DNA of 64,000 nt from Hormiphora californensis (taxonomy: Eukaryota; Ctenophora; Tentaculata; Cydippida; Pleurobrachiidae), in contig CM035359.1 of NCBI GenBank assembly GCA_020137815.1, positions 5,056,032 to 5,120,031 of the forward strand. The letters are read 5' to 3'. How positions within the stretch are numbered: position 1 is the stretch's first letter; each line of letters starts with the position of its first letter. The notes below the pieces were generated by a model. That model was not told where the DNA came from. It was given only the letters and a program-made list of their open reading frames with translations, and searched no databases. The position numbers were made by a program, and so were the translations under genes. Of this stretch, positions 12,901-27,900 are shown piece by piece.

Positions 12901-15900
12901 CGGACCTCGCAGTGAAACTGTACCTGCTCGCCTATCTGCCGCAGGACCTTGTCATGCCGCCACCGGTATCTCCCCTGACCCAGAGCCACCTTACAGCCGG
13001 TTAGAATATGGCGAATACTCCCTGGAGCATCACCACACAGCTTGCAAAGACCGTCTTCCCCTTCCTTCCACTTCTTTGCAAGCGACGGCACGACAAGGGT
13101 TCCATAAACTGCTCTTAGGATGAAGCCTACCATTCCCTCCTTCATGTCGAATAGGCTTCTCCAGCTTAACTCCATCGAGACCACATCCTCCCTCCAAGCT
13201 AACCACATCCCCTGAACCTCTAACTGCATGGTCTCTACAGTCCTCACCTGGTCTAACCTCTCTCGAACTCGCTCAATCACAACACCTCTCCTCTCGCTGT
13301 CCGACAGCTTCTCCCAAGGCTTTCGCCACTCACCGAAGCCAATCCCTGCCCTAGGGTATGGAGGAATCATACCGCGGACTGCATCACACCGAACATCACT
13401 AACTGCCTCCTCTAACTCTTCCCCTGCTTTCCACTTCCTACCAGACCTGACAAGAGGCTGAAGCGCTAGGATAACTTCATCCTGTGAAGAACTGTAAGTC
13501 TGCTGCAATCTACACTTCTCCACTTTCCAGGTGTCAAGGAGGCTGTTCAACGGGAGCCGTACAGAAGACTCCGAGTTGAACAGACAAAGTCTGCTAAGAG
13601 TGTGACCTCCACCCAACCACTTTCGCAGGAAACTGTTTACTGACTGTTCCCAGGCTGCTACGGTGGTCAACGGGGTGTCGTAGATTGCCAGAGGCCACTT
13701 CATCTTAGGCAGAACAAGGTACTGGTAACCCCAGCACTTCTCCAAACCCGATAATCCACTCTCGTCCAACCGTCCCATCCACAACTTCAGCTGGCGAGCT
13801 GTTTCCTCGATGGCGACGGTGTCCCTTACATCAGCCCGAATCCACCGACCAAGGAACTTAATCGGCTTCTCAGTAACGTTCGGGATCGTCTCACCCCCAA
13901 ACGACAAACTCACCGACTCTACCACCTTACCTCCCTCCAACACCAGGGCCCGAGACTTAGATGACTTAACAGTAAATCTCGCCCACTCCACAAACTCTCC
14001 AAACACCGACAACATAACTTGCATGTCACTCTGTGTGGCAGTGACGAGGCAACTGTCATCCATGAACAGCTTCAAAGGAGGGACCGGTGTGCCATCTTTC
14101 ACGTAGGCCACACTACGCGGTATCTTGATGGCCAGATACTCCGATACCATGTTCATACACAGTACAAACAAAATAACGGAGATGACACACCCCATGAATA
14201 TTCCGACCTCGAACTGTTGCCAGTTCGATGTTACCTCCCTTGAACTGAACCTACCGAAGACTCCAGAAAAGTAACTCAGGACTATGTCCACGATCGGCTG
14301 TGGAACTCGATAGAACCGGAGAGCCTTGACGATCAAGAGGTGAGGCACGGCACCATAGGCATTCGCCAAATCCAACCAGACCACCGACAGGTCCCGCCTC
14401 ATAATCCTTGCGTCCTTCAAGGTCTCCCACATAGCCCCGAAGTGTTCCACACATCCACTTACCCCGGGAACACCACCTTTCTGGATCCGCCTATCCACGT
14501 ACCCATTCTCTACCACAAACTCTGTTAAGCGCCTCGCAAGTGTCCCTAGGTAGATCTTTCCCTGGACGTTACCTAAGGAAATCGGTCTACCAGTCGCCGG
14601 AGTGAAATCCCCTTCCCCCTTGGGAATGTACACTCCTTCAAACCAACGACAGTTTTCTGGATATCTCCGGTACTTAAAAGCAGACTTATTCAAGTTCCAC
14701 AAGTTCCGGGAAATCTTAGGACACCGCTTGTACACCAAGTATGGGATGGCATTGGGACCTGGTGCACTTCTAGCGCGAGCCTTCTCCACCACCGACTGGT
14801 GTTCCTTCCAGGAGATAGGCTTCATGTTGAAAGCGACCTCTGGTTCAGGTGCAAAGTCTGGGAGCCCAGCTAGTACCCCGAGGGCCTTCCCCCGCTCAGG
14901 GTCTCCGTAGGTAGTCTGGAGATGTTGATCTAGCTGGTCCTTCGAGCAGCGCAGTTCCCCAACTGGACTCGGCTCTAAGATTTCCTTCACAGCTTTGAAG
15001 GGGCTCCTCTTGAACAGACCTCTCTGTCGCTTCCTTTCTCTCTCGTTCTCTCTCCTTCTCTCTGCATTCCTCAGCTTGGATAACTGGGAAGCAATCTCCC
15101 TCACCTTACCTTCCCAGCCTACCTTCCTCTCCGCCCTCACAACTCTCCTCTCCGCCACCAGGGACTCAATCAACCTACACCTCCTACTCCGAAAGGGTTC
15201 CTTGCGGCCACCCTTCTTCACCTCCACCAGACCAAACATCTCTAGGCCAACCTCATACACAACCGTACAATGAACATCCATCTTATCCTGGTACAAACAG
15301 CCAGCCTGCCCATCCCTTAACCTTTCAGAGACCGAATCCTCGTACTCTTTCCATCTACTATCTGTCCCCGATGGCCAGTTCACTCGTCTATTCCTTGCGG
15401 TAGGTGGTACTAATTCAGTGTTCATCTTCAGTAGGGCTGTGGTATCTTCAGCACTGTGGTTGTCGACCGGGCCAAATTCCCCACCCGAGCTTACAGGACC
15501 AGGTCCCTGCGTTGCCCCATCCACCTTCAATAAACACTTCATCTTCCCCCGATGAATATTCCTACCTCGCTGACTCGTGAACTCCTTCCCACAAACACAT
15601 CTAAACGCCTCCGCGTTCACTTCCTTGCTCTCACCTCCAGTTGTCGAGGGCACTCGACTGTAATCCTTTGCTCGTGTCACAGGATACTGGAGGGGTTGCC
15701 ACCCGGTCTGGATTGATTACCCAGGCACCCGTCTCTAAATAAAGACTCCTGGGGCTTGGGGAAAGCAGGAGGCACTGCACCAGGGCGGCTGTGGTAACAG
15801 TATTGTATAACCCCATCACACTCTCCCCTGACGGATCCGCCGACGCCGGAACCGCCACCGACACCCTGGCTGCTGACCAAGGGCACCATCTGTTCTCATC

Positions 15901-18900
15901 AGCCGGGCCTTACCCCGGAGGTAGCTGGACTATCCCAGCAGTCGAAGGTGAGAGTAAGTTGAGAACATGAATCATGCTGCCAGACCAAACCCAAAGAACC
16001 GAGACAAACCCCGCAAAACCAACCTCCAAACCAAACAGCCAGCAAACCTCCACCAAACCTCCAAACCTCCACCAACCTCCAAACCTCCAACAACCTCCAA
16101 ACCTCCACCAAACCTCCCCCAACCTCCAAACCTCCAAACCTAAACGCAACCTAACCACACCTAACTCCGCCAAACACCAAGAGATCCGGAACAGCGGAAA
16201 GACCGAGACCCTCCGTCCACTAAGATGGTAAATGTGGACACTCGCCAGAAACCGAGACTCAGATCGAACTCATCAGCCGTAAACTTATATCCATATTTGG
16301 GCATGTGATAACACCATATTTGGTACCTACCGAATGTGTCAACAGTAACAGTTTCCTTCCAGTTGTCGATAGTGGTACTGCATGTAAACGTCTCATCTAG
16401 GAAGGAATAAAATAATGATCGAGAAATTGCAATAAATACTTTTAATACTTTCACTTTCGACCCGAAGAAAAAAAGACAAAAATTAACCATGCTCATTTTT
16501 TTTCATGCTCGGAGGTGGGCATGCCCGTATAATTTAGGTTTGAGGCATCGACCTGAAATTTTGTAGGCGTGTCCTCCTAAAAAAATAGTATATATACTGG
16601 TTCCCTCGTTATATAAAAATAGTTTTTTTTAAATCAACTTTTTAATATCTGATTTTTGACAATTTTTCATCAGCATTTTAATTTTTGCATCGTGCTAATT
16701 TTCAAGAAATTTCCAATATTTCTCAAAAACCGCGGTAATATATCATGGATGTATTCCTATAATAACGTGTTGGGCAAAAAAAATGTCCCCCCTAGACTAG
16801 CATAGTTCCAGAATCCAGATATCGTAGAGCTCTAAAATTTTACACAGTTACTCTATGGAACAAATAAATAAGTTCCACAAAATTTCAGACTTTTAGCTCA
16901 AAGTTCATTTTTTTGATCGGAATGAACATTGTTATTCATTCCAAAAAACATGATTTTTCGGTCCAGAAGCCAAGTAATTGTCTTTGGCTCTCGATTTTCT
17001 TTCAAATGCGACCAAGAAAAGCCAAAACGGACAACCACAAGGCACACAGTGGTCATGTTTCTGACAGTTAGTCAGGTCATGTGATCCCCATCGAATCGTG
17101 AGTTGCTAATCAGGCTTAGTCTAGTGGGGAAGAATCACGTATCACAGTCGCTAATGAGGGATGTGTATCGAAAAAGCGACATGTGATTCGGGAGCACTTG
17201 GGTAAAGAGGCCACTTGTTAATGAGCTTCGGATCTCATGACCAATAGTCATCGTCATCCCTCATTAGCAGCTGTGATACGTGATTCTCCACCATTAAGCC
17301 TGATTAGCAATTCTGAATAAATTACACGATTCAGTGGGGATCACATGACCTGACGAACTGTCAGAAACATGACCACTGTGTGCCTTGTGGTTGTCCGTTT
17401 TGGCTTTTCTTGGTCGCATTTGAAAGAAAATCGAGAGCCAAAGACAATTGCTTGGCTTCTGGACCGAAAAATCATGTTTTTTGGAATGAATAACAATGTT
17501 CATTCTGATCAAAAAAATGAACTTTGAGCTAAAAGTCTGAAATTTTGTGGAACTTATTTATTTGTCCCATAGAGTAACTGTGTAAAATTTTAGAGCTCTA
17601 CGATATCTGGAACTATGCTAGTCTAGGGGGGACATTTTTTTTGCCCAACACGTATATAGGTATCTTATGCTTGACAGCGAGCGAGAATTTTTAAGGCGGT
17701 ATCAGATGCAGATATCACTGCATGTACAATATGAATTTACGCCCATTATAGGCCCATAATGGTGCGTCTCGCATGTGTTATCTCGATTTTCAAAAACATG
17801 CTAGAGACATGCGGTTTTCACTAAGGTTTTAGTTAGCCATCAAGGAGTATCCTTTTTGTGAAAATCCCTGCTGTTCTCTCCCACTTTAACATGATTGTTG
17901 TACGAAAGAGAGAGGGAGAGAAAGTCATGACGATGAAAAACCTGCTGTGGCAACCATCATGTAACTCGATCCTATAATAAGAGTTCCGAGTTTTTCGCCA
18001 CACGAGTTCCATGTTGTTGATCTATAACCGAACCCTCACAGAGAGACGGTGTGAGCCATGACACATTCATAGAGTTCAGCTGTCTATGAAACGGTCAGTT
18101 TGTGTAATGTGTAGCTCACTTGCAGTTCCTCATTTAAAGTATAGATATATCAGTAAACGACTGCACGGGATTCGTCCAAAATGACCGAACTGGACGCCGG
18201 GATTTTCCTTAGATTTTATAGATCCTCCTAGATAAAAGAGTTTTGGTTTTCTAATTATATCTCCCTCTCTCTATCTCTCTTTCTCTATCTCGAGACGAAT
18301 CCAACGCAACCGGAAGTTCCTGAGTAACTGCTTCTTGCTCGCATAGGATAGCATTTTGTATTTGTTTTTTAATATCGCAACTTTTCCAGGATTATGGACG
18401 CTGATACAACGGACTTCTTTGAAAGTTTTCAGGCTAATTTGGCCTCCAAGGCACCCCCTGATGACCCACTGAGAATCAAGATCGGAGAGACAGTGCTTAC
18501 AATTATAACTCTTCTCACATGTATCATTGGTCTACCCATTGCCACTCTTCAGGGTTACTTCCTATTTCGTGTTGCCAAGGAACGGACCCTCAGCTATAGT
18601 ATTTACCGTGCAATATGGCTAGTGGATTTCTTGGTCATCTTGTGGAATATCCCTGTAGCAACAGTTTATGTGAGGGGCCGACAAACAACAGACACGGCCT
18701 TTGTTCTAAGCGATGGTCTAGGTTGTGCCCTGTGGACAATCGGATGGAGATCGCTAATTCGGGTGTCTATCTTTAACCTCGCAGTGCTTAGTATAACCAG
18801 GACCTACTCACTGGTTCGACCATTCTCCCAACCACCCAGAGTTCGAGTTGTCATGGCAACCATTGTGGTGTATAGTCTGCTGGTCCTAACGCAGTCCACC

Positions 18901-21900
18901 ATCCCTCTCTGGTTCGGGGCGACATTTAAGTATATGTGGTGGTATGTGGAGTGTGTGGAGTCCTTTTCCAACACCACCACTTTAAACTCCAACTCGTACT
19001 ATGGAGTTTACTGGAATGCAGCCGAGTTTATCCAATTTATTGTTCCCATGGTAGTGGTGTTAGTGAGCTGTGGGGTAACCATAGCAACTTTGTGGTCAAA
19101 TAGGGCGGCGTCAACCTCCAGTGATATGATTCGAAATCAAGCTACAACAACCATCCTAGGTCTAACTGGGATTTACATTTTCTTTAACACCCCCGTTGTT
19201 ATTTACTGGGTTGTGGCAGTAGTCAACACCAAACTACCCGATTCCAATATTTTGGCACCGTTTTTCAAGGTTTTTGATGGTCCAACGGATGGTTGGTTCA
19301 TGTACTACCATCTGGCAAACTACAGCGTTAACTACAGTGTTGGGTTAAACTCCATGGCTAACATTATAACGTGGAGCTGTAGGTCTCGTCCAATGAAGCT
19401 CTGGATTGTTAGCTCTGGTAGATCAGTGAGTAGGAGGATCAATGTGCAGCAGCAATGCACAGCACAAATCTATAGAAGCTAGATTGTACAAGACGTACTA
19501 TTATGAGTTATGATATATGGCTCCTAGTTGACTATGGAACCTTATAATGATTTAGATATGATAGATAGATCAATGATGAACTAATTGTCAAATCAGTCGA
19601 CCACTGCATATAATACCGGGTTCTCTATGTGGCGGATAATCCAGAAAACTGTAATAATGAACTATGGAAGAGTTAGCATTTAGCATTTTGATCTATTGTC
19701 GATCTAGGGTAGATCACGTTTTCGAAATGTCGATTAAGCGTTTTTAGCTGTTATAATGTGCTAAAATGGCATGAATTATAGGCTATCCGACCGTGTCATA
19801 GTATTCAAGTTACAATATATGTTATGCTGGTACCATTACTTTGCTAAAAAATTCAAATATTTTTCTGTCTCTATACTCTTAAACTGCGTCAAATGCCGTT
19901 CGGCGTTCATTTCCTTTATCGGGGGAAGATTACCTTCCCGGTAAATCGGGGGACTGGTGAATCGGACCGGCTGCAATGAGCACTATATACCATTATCTTA
20001 TCAAAATCGGTAAAGAAATAGGAACTTATTTTCTTCCTGTATGCACATTTCTATTGTATCTCGCTAAACCTTTTCATCTCACAAAGCGGGATTTTGGTGC
20101 TAACAAAATAAAAAACGGGGGTTGAACAGCAATAAATCGGATATATAACACATTTAAAATACATGAATAAATAAATATTAAATATTGAACTAGCCTGGAT
20201 TTTTGAAAGTCATAAATATTAAGCTATAGCAGATCTGTGAAACATGATGTTCTTCAAAGCATTTAAGTAGCATTTTTTAATTGTTATTCTTTCATGTCTT
20301 ATATGTAGTTTGTTATTTGTAAATAAAGTCCGCTTGAGAGAACTATTCTTTTTTTTGTTTCCTTTTATCCTCTTTTTTTCTCCACACGTAACCCACTGTT
20401 GTTCAACAATTCGGCCAGGCACTGTCATATATGTGAATCATATTTGAACGAATAGGGCTGTGCAGCTTATTGATTTTATTCTTCGCAATAAATTAACGTT
20501 AAATTATATGCAGCCTATTAGTATAGCCGTATACATATTGTACAGTCAAATATTAAAATCTCAATCGAATTAGATCTAAAAGGGTAGGGATGGTCGCTGA
20601 ATAAGAGGGTCATGACTCTCCAATGAACTATCCATACTTGAGATATAATCGTCTGGGCTAGGGAGTGGGGTACGCAAAAGTGTCTGAATACTTCCTGAAC
20701 AGATTCGCTTGGTGAGAACGTCATTTGAAAGGCCAGTCTTTTTAGAGAGTCTAGTCAGCAGATACCTCAATACCGCATTTTAGAGCTAGTCAGCAGATAC
20801 CTCAATACCGCATTACCTTTCTCCGGAATGTTCTGGCATTCTTTGTAAAGGTGAGGTAGAGGAGTCCGTTGATGAGGGAGGCTGTTGTTGGCCACAAATT
20901 ATGCCCCAGATAAGATCCTATAAATGGGGTCATTAAAGTATCCAATTCCACCGTAGATTGCATGTCCTTCAGCCTGTAGGCGAATGGCTTAGCCACTGCA
21001 GAGTAAATGAAGAAACCCATTGAGACAGTGCTATTGAAGTTAAGCAGGGATATCTTGATTGTGCCATTTAGAGAGCGCTTCTGCCCACCAATGGGATGCT
21101 TGTAAAGCCATATCAGGTATGCGAGTGTTAAAAACGTTGAAGTCATGCCAAGAAAATTAATCAAGGCAATTGATGAGAAGAGGAGGTAGACAAAATAAAA
21201 TGGGACGTTCCCCCTCGCGAGGGAGGGGAAATCAATACCGAAGACAGCAGGTTTCAGGGTGTATGGCCAGCCCTTGCTGACCAAGTAGGCTATGTAGAGG
21301 GGTGGGTAGAGGATAGAAAACATAGTGCCCAGCAGGATGTATTTTAATGGTAAGTGTGCGAAGGGCCACCGAATTTGAATGAATCGCACGGTTGCGAAAA
21401 TGGCTGTTATCATAATTGGAGCATACTGCAAAGTATAGACCATTAATGATACGGATAGGTCGAAGATACTTGGAGTGTTACTTTTTGTATACAGAATATA
21501 GTAGTCCTCGCACAGCAAACCCGAAATGTTAAACGTGAGGAAATTCTCCATACTGCAACTGGGATCTTTGTCAGTCCAAAGGGCGGATAGTGCTACCGGA
21601 GAAAGGACTACACTGGAAAGCAGGTCTGAGCATGCAAGGATTATGTAAAGACATTGAGAAATGGAATATCTTTTGTAGTAGTTGTGCCGGATTACCATTG
21701 CGTTTAAAGGGGCAGATATCAGCGTCAAGACAGCCAGAATCTGGAAGACACCAAAGTCAGGAAAGGTTGTTTTTCCTTCACTGAAAATTGCCATAGTTGT
21801 CTGAAAGGCATGTGATTATCTGCATTATTGTGTCATGAATGATGTTATCAAACAGTCAAACACAATGTTTAAAAACTAGTAGTCGACTGTATAAAAGCAT

Positions 21901-24900
21901 AACATATTAACATAATATAAAATAAATTAATAATATGTATTACTATTCAATCACTCGTTGTATTTACTCGTTGTATTTATTCGTTGTTTATGCTTGTATA
22001 ACATATTTACATGTATTTTTTAGCTACTGGAAGCAACTATGTAAAAGCTTATTACTAAAAAAATTTTGAGGACACCAACACATACATAACATATTGCTCT
22101 TTACATCATAGTCACGGGCCATTTAAATGATGAAACCTTTGCTCTGATAGGATATCCTTTTAAGTTGAATATTCCCAGAGATAAACGATCACGTTCTATG
22201 CTTGATAATTGAGAACCACATAACGGACATGTGGTTAAACTCGCACATCAGTACTTGATAAATGTTTCTCAAGCAACAAAAAAATTGTTTTATCCTCCTC
22301 GAGCTCGAAGAGGATAAAACAACTTGGTACCATTTGTTGAATAATTGTATAAGACAGGAGAAACAAAAGATCTTTGTGCTGGTAAAGAAGTGAAAAAACA
22401 TTGCGAAACATTCTCAGAATTAAACTTCTCTCACACTTGACATCTCTGTGCACACGCAACCACTTTTGAGCTACTTATAGAAGCAACTAAAAGCTTATTA
22501 CTAAAAAAATTGAGGACACCAACACATACATAACATATTGCTCTCTACATCATAGTCACGGGCCACTTAAATGATGAAACCTTTGCTCTGATGGGATATC
22601 TTTTTAAGTTGAATATTCCCAGAGATAAACGATCACGATCACGTTCACGTTCTTGAGAACCAGGAAACGACCGAACCGGGTTTTTTTTCCACCGAACCGA
22701 ACCGAACCGAATTTGAAAAAATTTTTTACCGAACCGAACCGAACCGAACCGAACCGAATTTCGGTAACCGAACCGAACCGAACCATACAAAACTTTTTCT
22801 GTATAAATGTTTCTCTAAAAAGTCATGGAGAGCACCGATCAAGGTATTGAGAATCATTCTCTGAAATTTTGTTAAAAAATGTTTGAAAAAATTTCAAAGT
22901 CAATTTTGTGAAAAAATTTTCAAAGTCAATTTTATCGTAAATTTTCTATGTCAATTTTTGCGTACGAATCGTGTTTCGAATCGGCAATGCTATACGGGAA
23001 TGGTATTGCTAATTAGCAGGATTAAACGAACCATGAATCGTGTCTCTCTAAATTTCCTAATTAGATTTGATGGGGGATCAGTGATCACGTATCCGCACAA
23101 TCCATCTCGGACCCACTAATTACCAACATCACTCCCGTTTAGCATTGTCGATTAGAAACACGATCCCCCATCAAATCTAATTAGGAAGTTTAGCGGAAAT
23201 GATTCATGTTTCAATAAATCCAGCTAATTAGCAACATCACTCCCGCTTAGCAATACCGATTCGAAACACGATTCGTACGCAAAAATTGACATAGAAAATT
23301 TTCCATAAAATTGACTTTGAAATATTTTCCAAACTTTTTTACAAAATTTCAGAGAATGATTCTTAACACCTTGATCGGTGCTATCCATGAATTTTTTGAA
23401 AAAAAAAGTTTCTGAATTTGTTGACCCTCTCATGAGGACACGATTCGTCGGGAAGTCAGGTATCAAATCAATCCATATCGAACCCGCTAACTAGCGAAAT
23501 CATTTCTACATAGCACCACCGATTCGAAATAGTGTTAATACGGCGAAATTGACATTGAAATCCATACAATTTTCGTGAAATAATTGAAAAATTTTGCATG
23601 AAAAAGCCCGGTTTCTGGGCATTTTTTGACCAAAAAATTCGGTGGTTCGGCCAAAATTTCCTACCGAACCGAACCGAACCGAACCGCCCAAAAAACACCG
23701 AATTTCCGAACCGAACCGAACCGAACCGAATATTCGGTCGCTTCCTGTTGAGAACCATTTATAAAGGGCATGTGGTTAAACTCGAAGAGAGATCAGATGT
23801 AGCCGAGAGATCTGTTAGGACTTGGTCAGCAGCTGCACAATTATGGTACTCAATTATTTTATACCCACATTTCTATAATATATGTGGGGTAATAACAACT
23901 GCATTTTGTAAGGAGCATGGCCATAAACCGGTGAAAATAACATTTATATAGCAGCTGGAATGATGATCATTAGCGAGAGTAATACCGGGAGTAGTTAGCT
24001 AGGAGATGCAGAGAGGAACTACATTACATTATATAGGGAGGAATATAGGGAGGAATTATATTGAAAATATCATATACAGAAACTAGCCGCGGTTGCTATG
24101 TTATACCGGGCCCTCACTGAGCGCCCCTCAAAGTGATCAGTAAATATTCGCATATGCACAACTTGGTACCATTTGTTGAATAAGTTTTAGACAGGAGAAA
24201 CGGAAGATCTTTGTGCTGGTAAGAAAGTGAAAAAACATTGCGAAACAAACAATATCAGCATAAAACTTTTCTCACACTTGATATCTCTGTGTGCACGCAA
24301 CCACAAGGGGTTATATAGTGTATGCAGGTACAGTTCCGTTACACACGTACAGTGCGGTCAAGCTAGCTATATACTTATATAGTCAGATTTTAAATGAGTG
24401 TCGTTTTAAGTTAACAAGAATTATTGCATTATGTATTCATAATGCGGTGTTTCCCTGCCACAAATGGATTTAAAATTGATGAATACGCTTCAAAACTGGA
24501 TTTCCTGATGAATTTTGTGCTCAAAGAGCATGTTTTGGCTGATGCGATGTTGGTTACTAAGGTAACTAGGTAAGTTGCTATGGTAACCCAAGCAGTTGCT
24601 ATCAAAACCAAATCAGTTACTATGGTAACCAGGACAGTTGCTATGGCAACCAAGGCAGTTGCTTAGGAGACCCCAGTTGGTTACCAAGTGCTTCAACTTA
24701 AACCGCATCTCAACTCGAGTCTAGTGGGGCACTAGTGTGACAGTAGTTCCATGCTTGGAAGACGTTCTATCAGTATCACTTCATAGCATGGCTGTAGGGC
24801 GCCCAAAGTGATTTCAGGTGATAGTGGGAAGTGCTATCAGCGAGTAATTGCGCGCCACAATGTGTGTTAATCATTTCCTTTGTTGAATCAACGAAGCGTG

Positions 24901-27900
24901 AGATGAAAGTTTTATGAAGGAGCAGACTTGTTGTTAGGCGTTGTCCGTGACGGACGGACGGACGGACATTTAGTTAACCCCCACGATCTGCTGATTTCTA
25001 AACCCTGAATGATCTTTTTAGCACGTGCGTGCTAAAAAGATCATTCCGGGTGATTGCCTTCGGCAATCACCCGGGCAGGGAAAAAATGGCCATAACTCCG
25101 ATTCCTGATAAGATTTCGAACCTCTTAATTTCAAGTCTCTGTCTCATCAGGAACCGGAGATTGTTCTTAATTAGCTGTGATGACTGGTCCAACATCGTTG
25201 AACTTGAACATCATTTTGCAGAAATCCAAAGCACCACTGAAGATCTCAATGTTGTAGAGCAGTGGGTTTATAACGGCATTTATGGGCAGAATTGTAAGGG
25301 AGAAAACCTGGTACCATGGCGACATATCGACCACCTCGGCCGTGTGGAGGGCACAAGAAATCAGAAAGGGCATCCAGCAGCAGAAATCTGTGACGCAAAC
25401 CAGCATAATTTTCCGGTTAAGTCTCGAGGCGAGGTTGCTTCCCTGTGCTAAGTTGTTCTGGGTTACCAGCACCCCAATGACAGTATGGCAAACTGCCACG
25501 GTTAGGAAACAAACCAAATGTAGGGATATGTTAAGCCACACGAACGTCACCTGTGGGTCATCGGGAAGGACAAAGAACTTGAACAGACAAACCGGATCAT
25601 TTCCATAGAATGACAGCTTCCTGTGCTGTACTCCTCCGTTATCTGTAGTAAACATGCTTCTCACAATACTCCTGATCCTCGCCCAGGAGAGGCCAGTCTC
25701 GGATCTGGTGATCATCCTGGTGCCATGGTATCCCTGGATAATCGCCAGGAGCTTCTCTTTTGTCATCACTCCCAGGAAGAGCTGAGTGGCATCTTCATAA
25801 GTAAGCCCGTTTACAAAACCGTCCTCAAAGCTCGAAATAATTGGGGTAACCGCACAACTTACTGCTATACAAATTATAGCGATCACCATAACAAAAACCT
25901 TTTTCTTAAACTGCTTGCTGATATCCTTGGACCTCCGGTAATGTAGGCCACGGGTAGTTCCCTGAAGCTTGAATAGACTGACTACAGCCATGGAGAGAGA
26001 CGTGATGGTGGTGCCTGTTGTACTGATAACCCCAATGAGCTCACAAGGCCAGCTGCTAACCCAAGCTAGCTGCTTCTCGCAGAAAGTATCTTCTTGGGCC
26101 CAGTGGAGTGTGACGAGGATGAGAAGATACAAAGATGTGAGTAGGTCCCCCAGTGCAATGAGCGTGGATATAACTTTGTTCACAAATATACTGTCCTTCT
26201 TTGCTGGCTCTCCCCAGTAGAGACTTTTAATAATCTGAAGGCCACTCAACACTGACCCGAATATACCCATCGCCATTGCACAAACCATGATACCGGTTTT
26301 TTCAATCGACTTCCGATGACAGACACTGTTGCATTCGTCAGAAAAATCAGGGCAGTCTATAATCCCATCACACATTTGACTACGTGCTATGTAAATACTG
26401 TTTTCTTGGCATTTAACGCTACTTTCGCAGTTCTCTTCATCTGACCCGTCCCCACAGTCGTCCACCAAATCACAAACCTTGGAAAATGGTATACAAAGGT
26501 TAGTGTTACATGCAAAGAAATTATTGTGATAGCCGTGCCTGTCTTTTTCCACAACGGTGACCCCATGCTTGGCAATGGAATACCGAATATTCTTTATATT
26601 TCCACAAGACGAGTGCATGATTGGTTTATCCAAGGGACACATTTTGTTACCACACTGCCCACTACAACTTCGATATACGTACTGCTCCCCATAGAAGTAG
26701 CGACAATCCTGCTGAACCTTTGAGAGGACAAGTTGAGTCGTCAAGGTTTTCCCAAAAAATTCGTAAAATGGATGTATGAAAGACTGTGTGGTACACCCGT
26801 CACCCGTCAGTTCCCTTAGGGTTTCCAATCCTTTTTGGCACCATCCACTCCGTACGATCCGAGTGTCACCTTCAACGGTTTCAGTCAAGGCTGATTGAGT
26901 CACGGTTGGTTTTAAGATCTCGCAAACTTTTCTTCCGCACGTCGCTGCAGTTGCACAAATATCTTCCAGCTCGAGGTATTCAAATGGCTCCTCCGGTCGA
27001 CAAAAGAAGACGTCCCTACATTGCCCAGTTCTCCTGACCCTTTTTGTTGATCCTGTTCCACATCTCTCCCAGCTGAAGTCCTCGTCTTCTCCTCCTACAC
27101 AATCAACAATTCCATCGTGGACCCAGTTATAGGGAATTGGTAGTAAATTTTTAACCTGAGTCATCCTCCGTTTACAGCTCCTTTTAGTGAGCCTACTGCA
27201 GGCACCGAGTGTCTCATCTGCGCCTGAGTTACAGTCACTGTGACCATCACAGAGTCGATGTTTGTGAACGCGACAATGCCGATCAGTTGTAAAACATTTC
27301 CCATCTAGTTTGTCATCACACAAGATTGGCATGTCTCTCTCACATAGAATGTGTGTTGAAATGGTTGTCGTGAAGCTATCGACCTGGCATTGCCCCGCTA
27401 CAAACCCCAAGTAGGAACAGTTGGTCTGATCATGTCCATTTAAACAGTAGGGAGAAAAGTCTACCCCACTTGTAGCATCATGCCTCCTCAGATAGAAACA
27501 CCGAGTTAAGTTGCTCAACGGATAATCGTAAAGTTTGGTGTCATAGCTAGTACAAACGCTTTCGAACGTTACGTTCGCGAGCTGGGGAAATTGGCTGGTA
27601 CCTCCAAATAAGGCTAGAGATTGTGGATAGATCCCAAGATTAGGGATAACCACTCCATACGACAACCCATTACAATCCAACTCATCGACACAATTCCAAC
27701 AACTCTCCCAGTAATCACACTTCCCATCACATACCAATCGAGGTGGTATAGGGAAACTGTCCTGTGGAGATCTAGGGTTGGTGTACTCTTGTATCTGATC
27801 TTCGTCTTCTGGACAATGCTGAAGCTCTTCAAACTGGTAGGCTTGTTCTTCAGCATTCCAGCACAATCGACCACACACGGGCTGTGAATCGAACAACTGA

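Larger units (their letters stand above)
11791..16284 (-). mobile_element. R2-like (RLE-type) LINE flanked by 330-bp direct repeats
   Basis: The insertion occupies nearly all of intron 10 of the Ig-like gene, in the same orientation. The unique core is 12121-15954 (3834 bp): a 5' leader of about 270 bp, one long ORF and a 3' UTR of about 240 bp. Copies of a 330-bp sequence lie at 11791-12120 and 15955-16284 and appear identical by eye, so the insertion is young or recently homogenised. The flanking repeat is either an unusually long target-site duplication, as reported in shorter form (126 bp) for the R2-like rotifer element R9, or a terminal repeat belonging to the element. The upstream copy could also be the 3' end of an earlier head-to-tail insertion. 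Confidence 0.8.

Noticed and set aside
15860-15905. Hammerhead ribozyme at the LINE 5' end
   Set aside because: CTGATGAG is present on the minus strand (also near 16275), but no GAAA with a stem II follows at the right distance.
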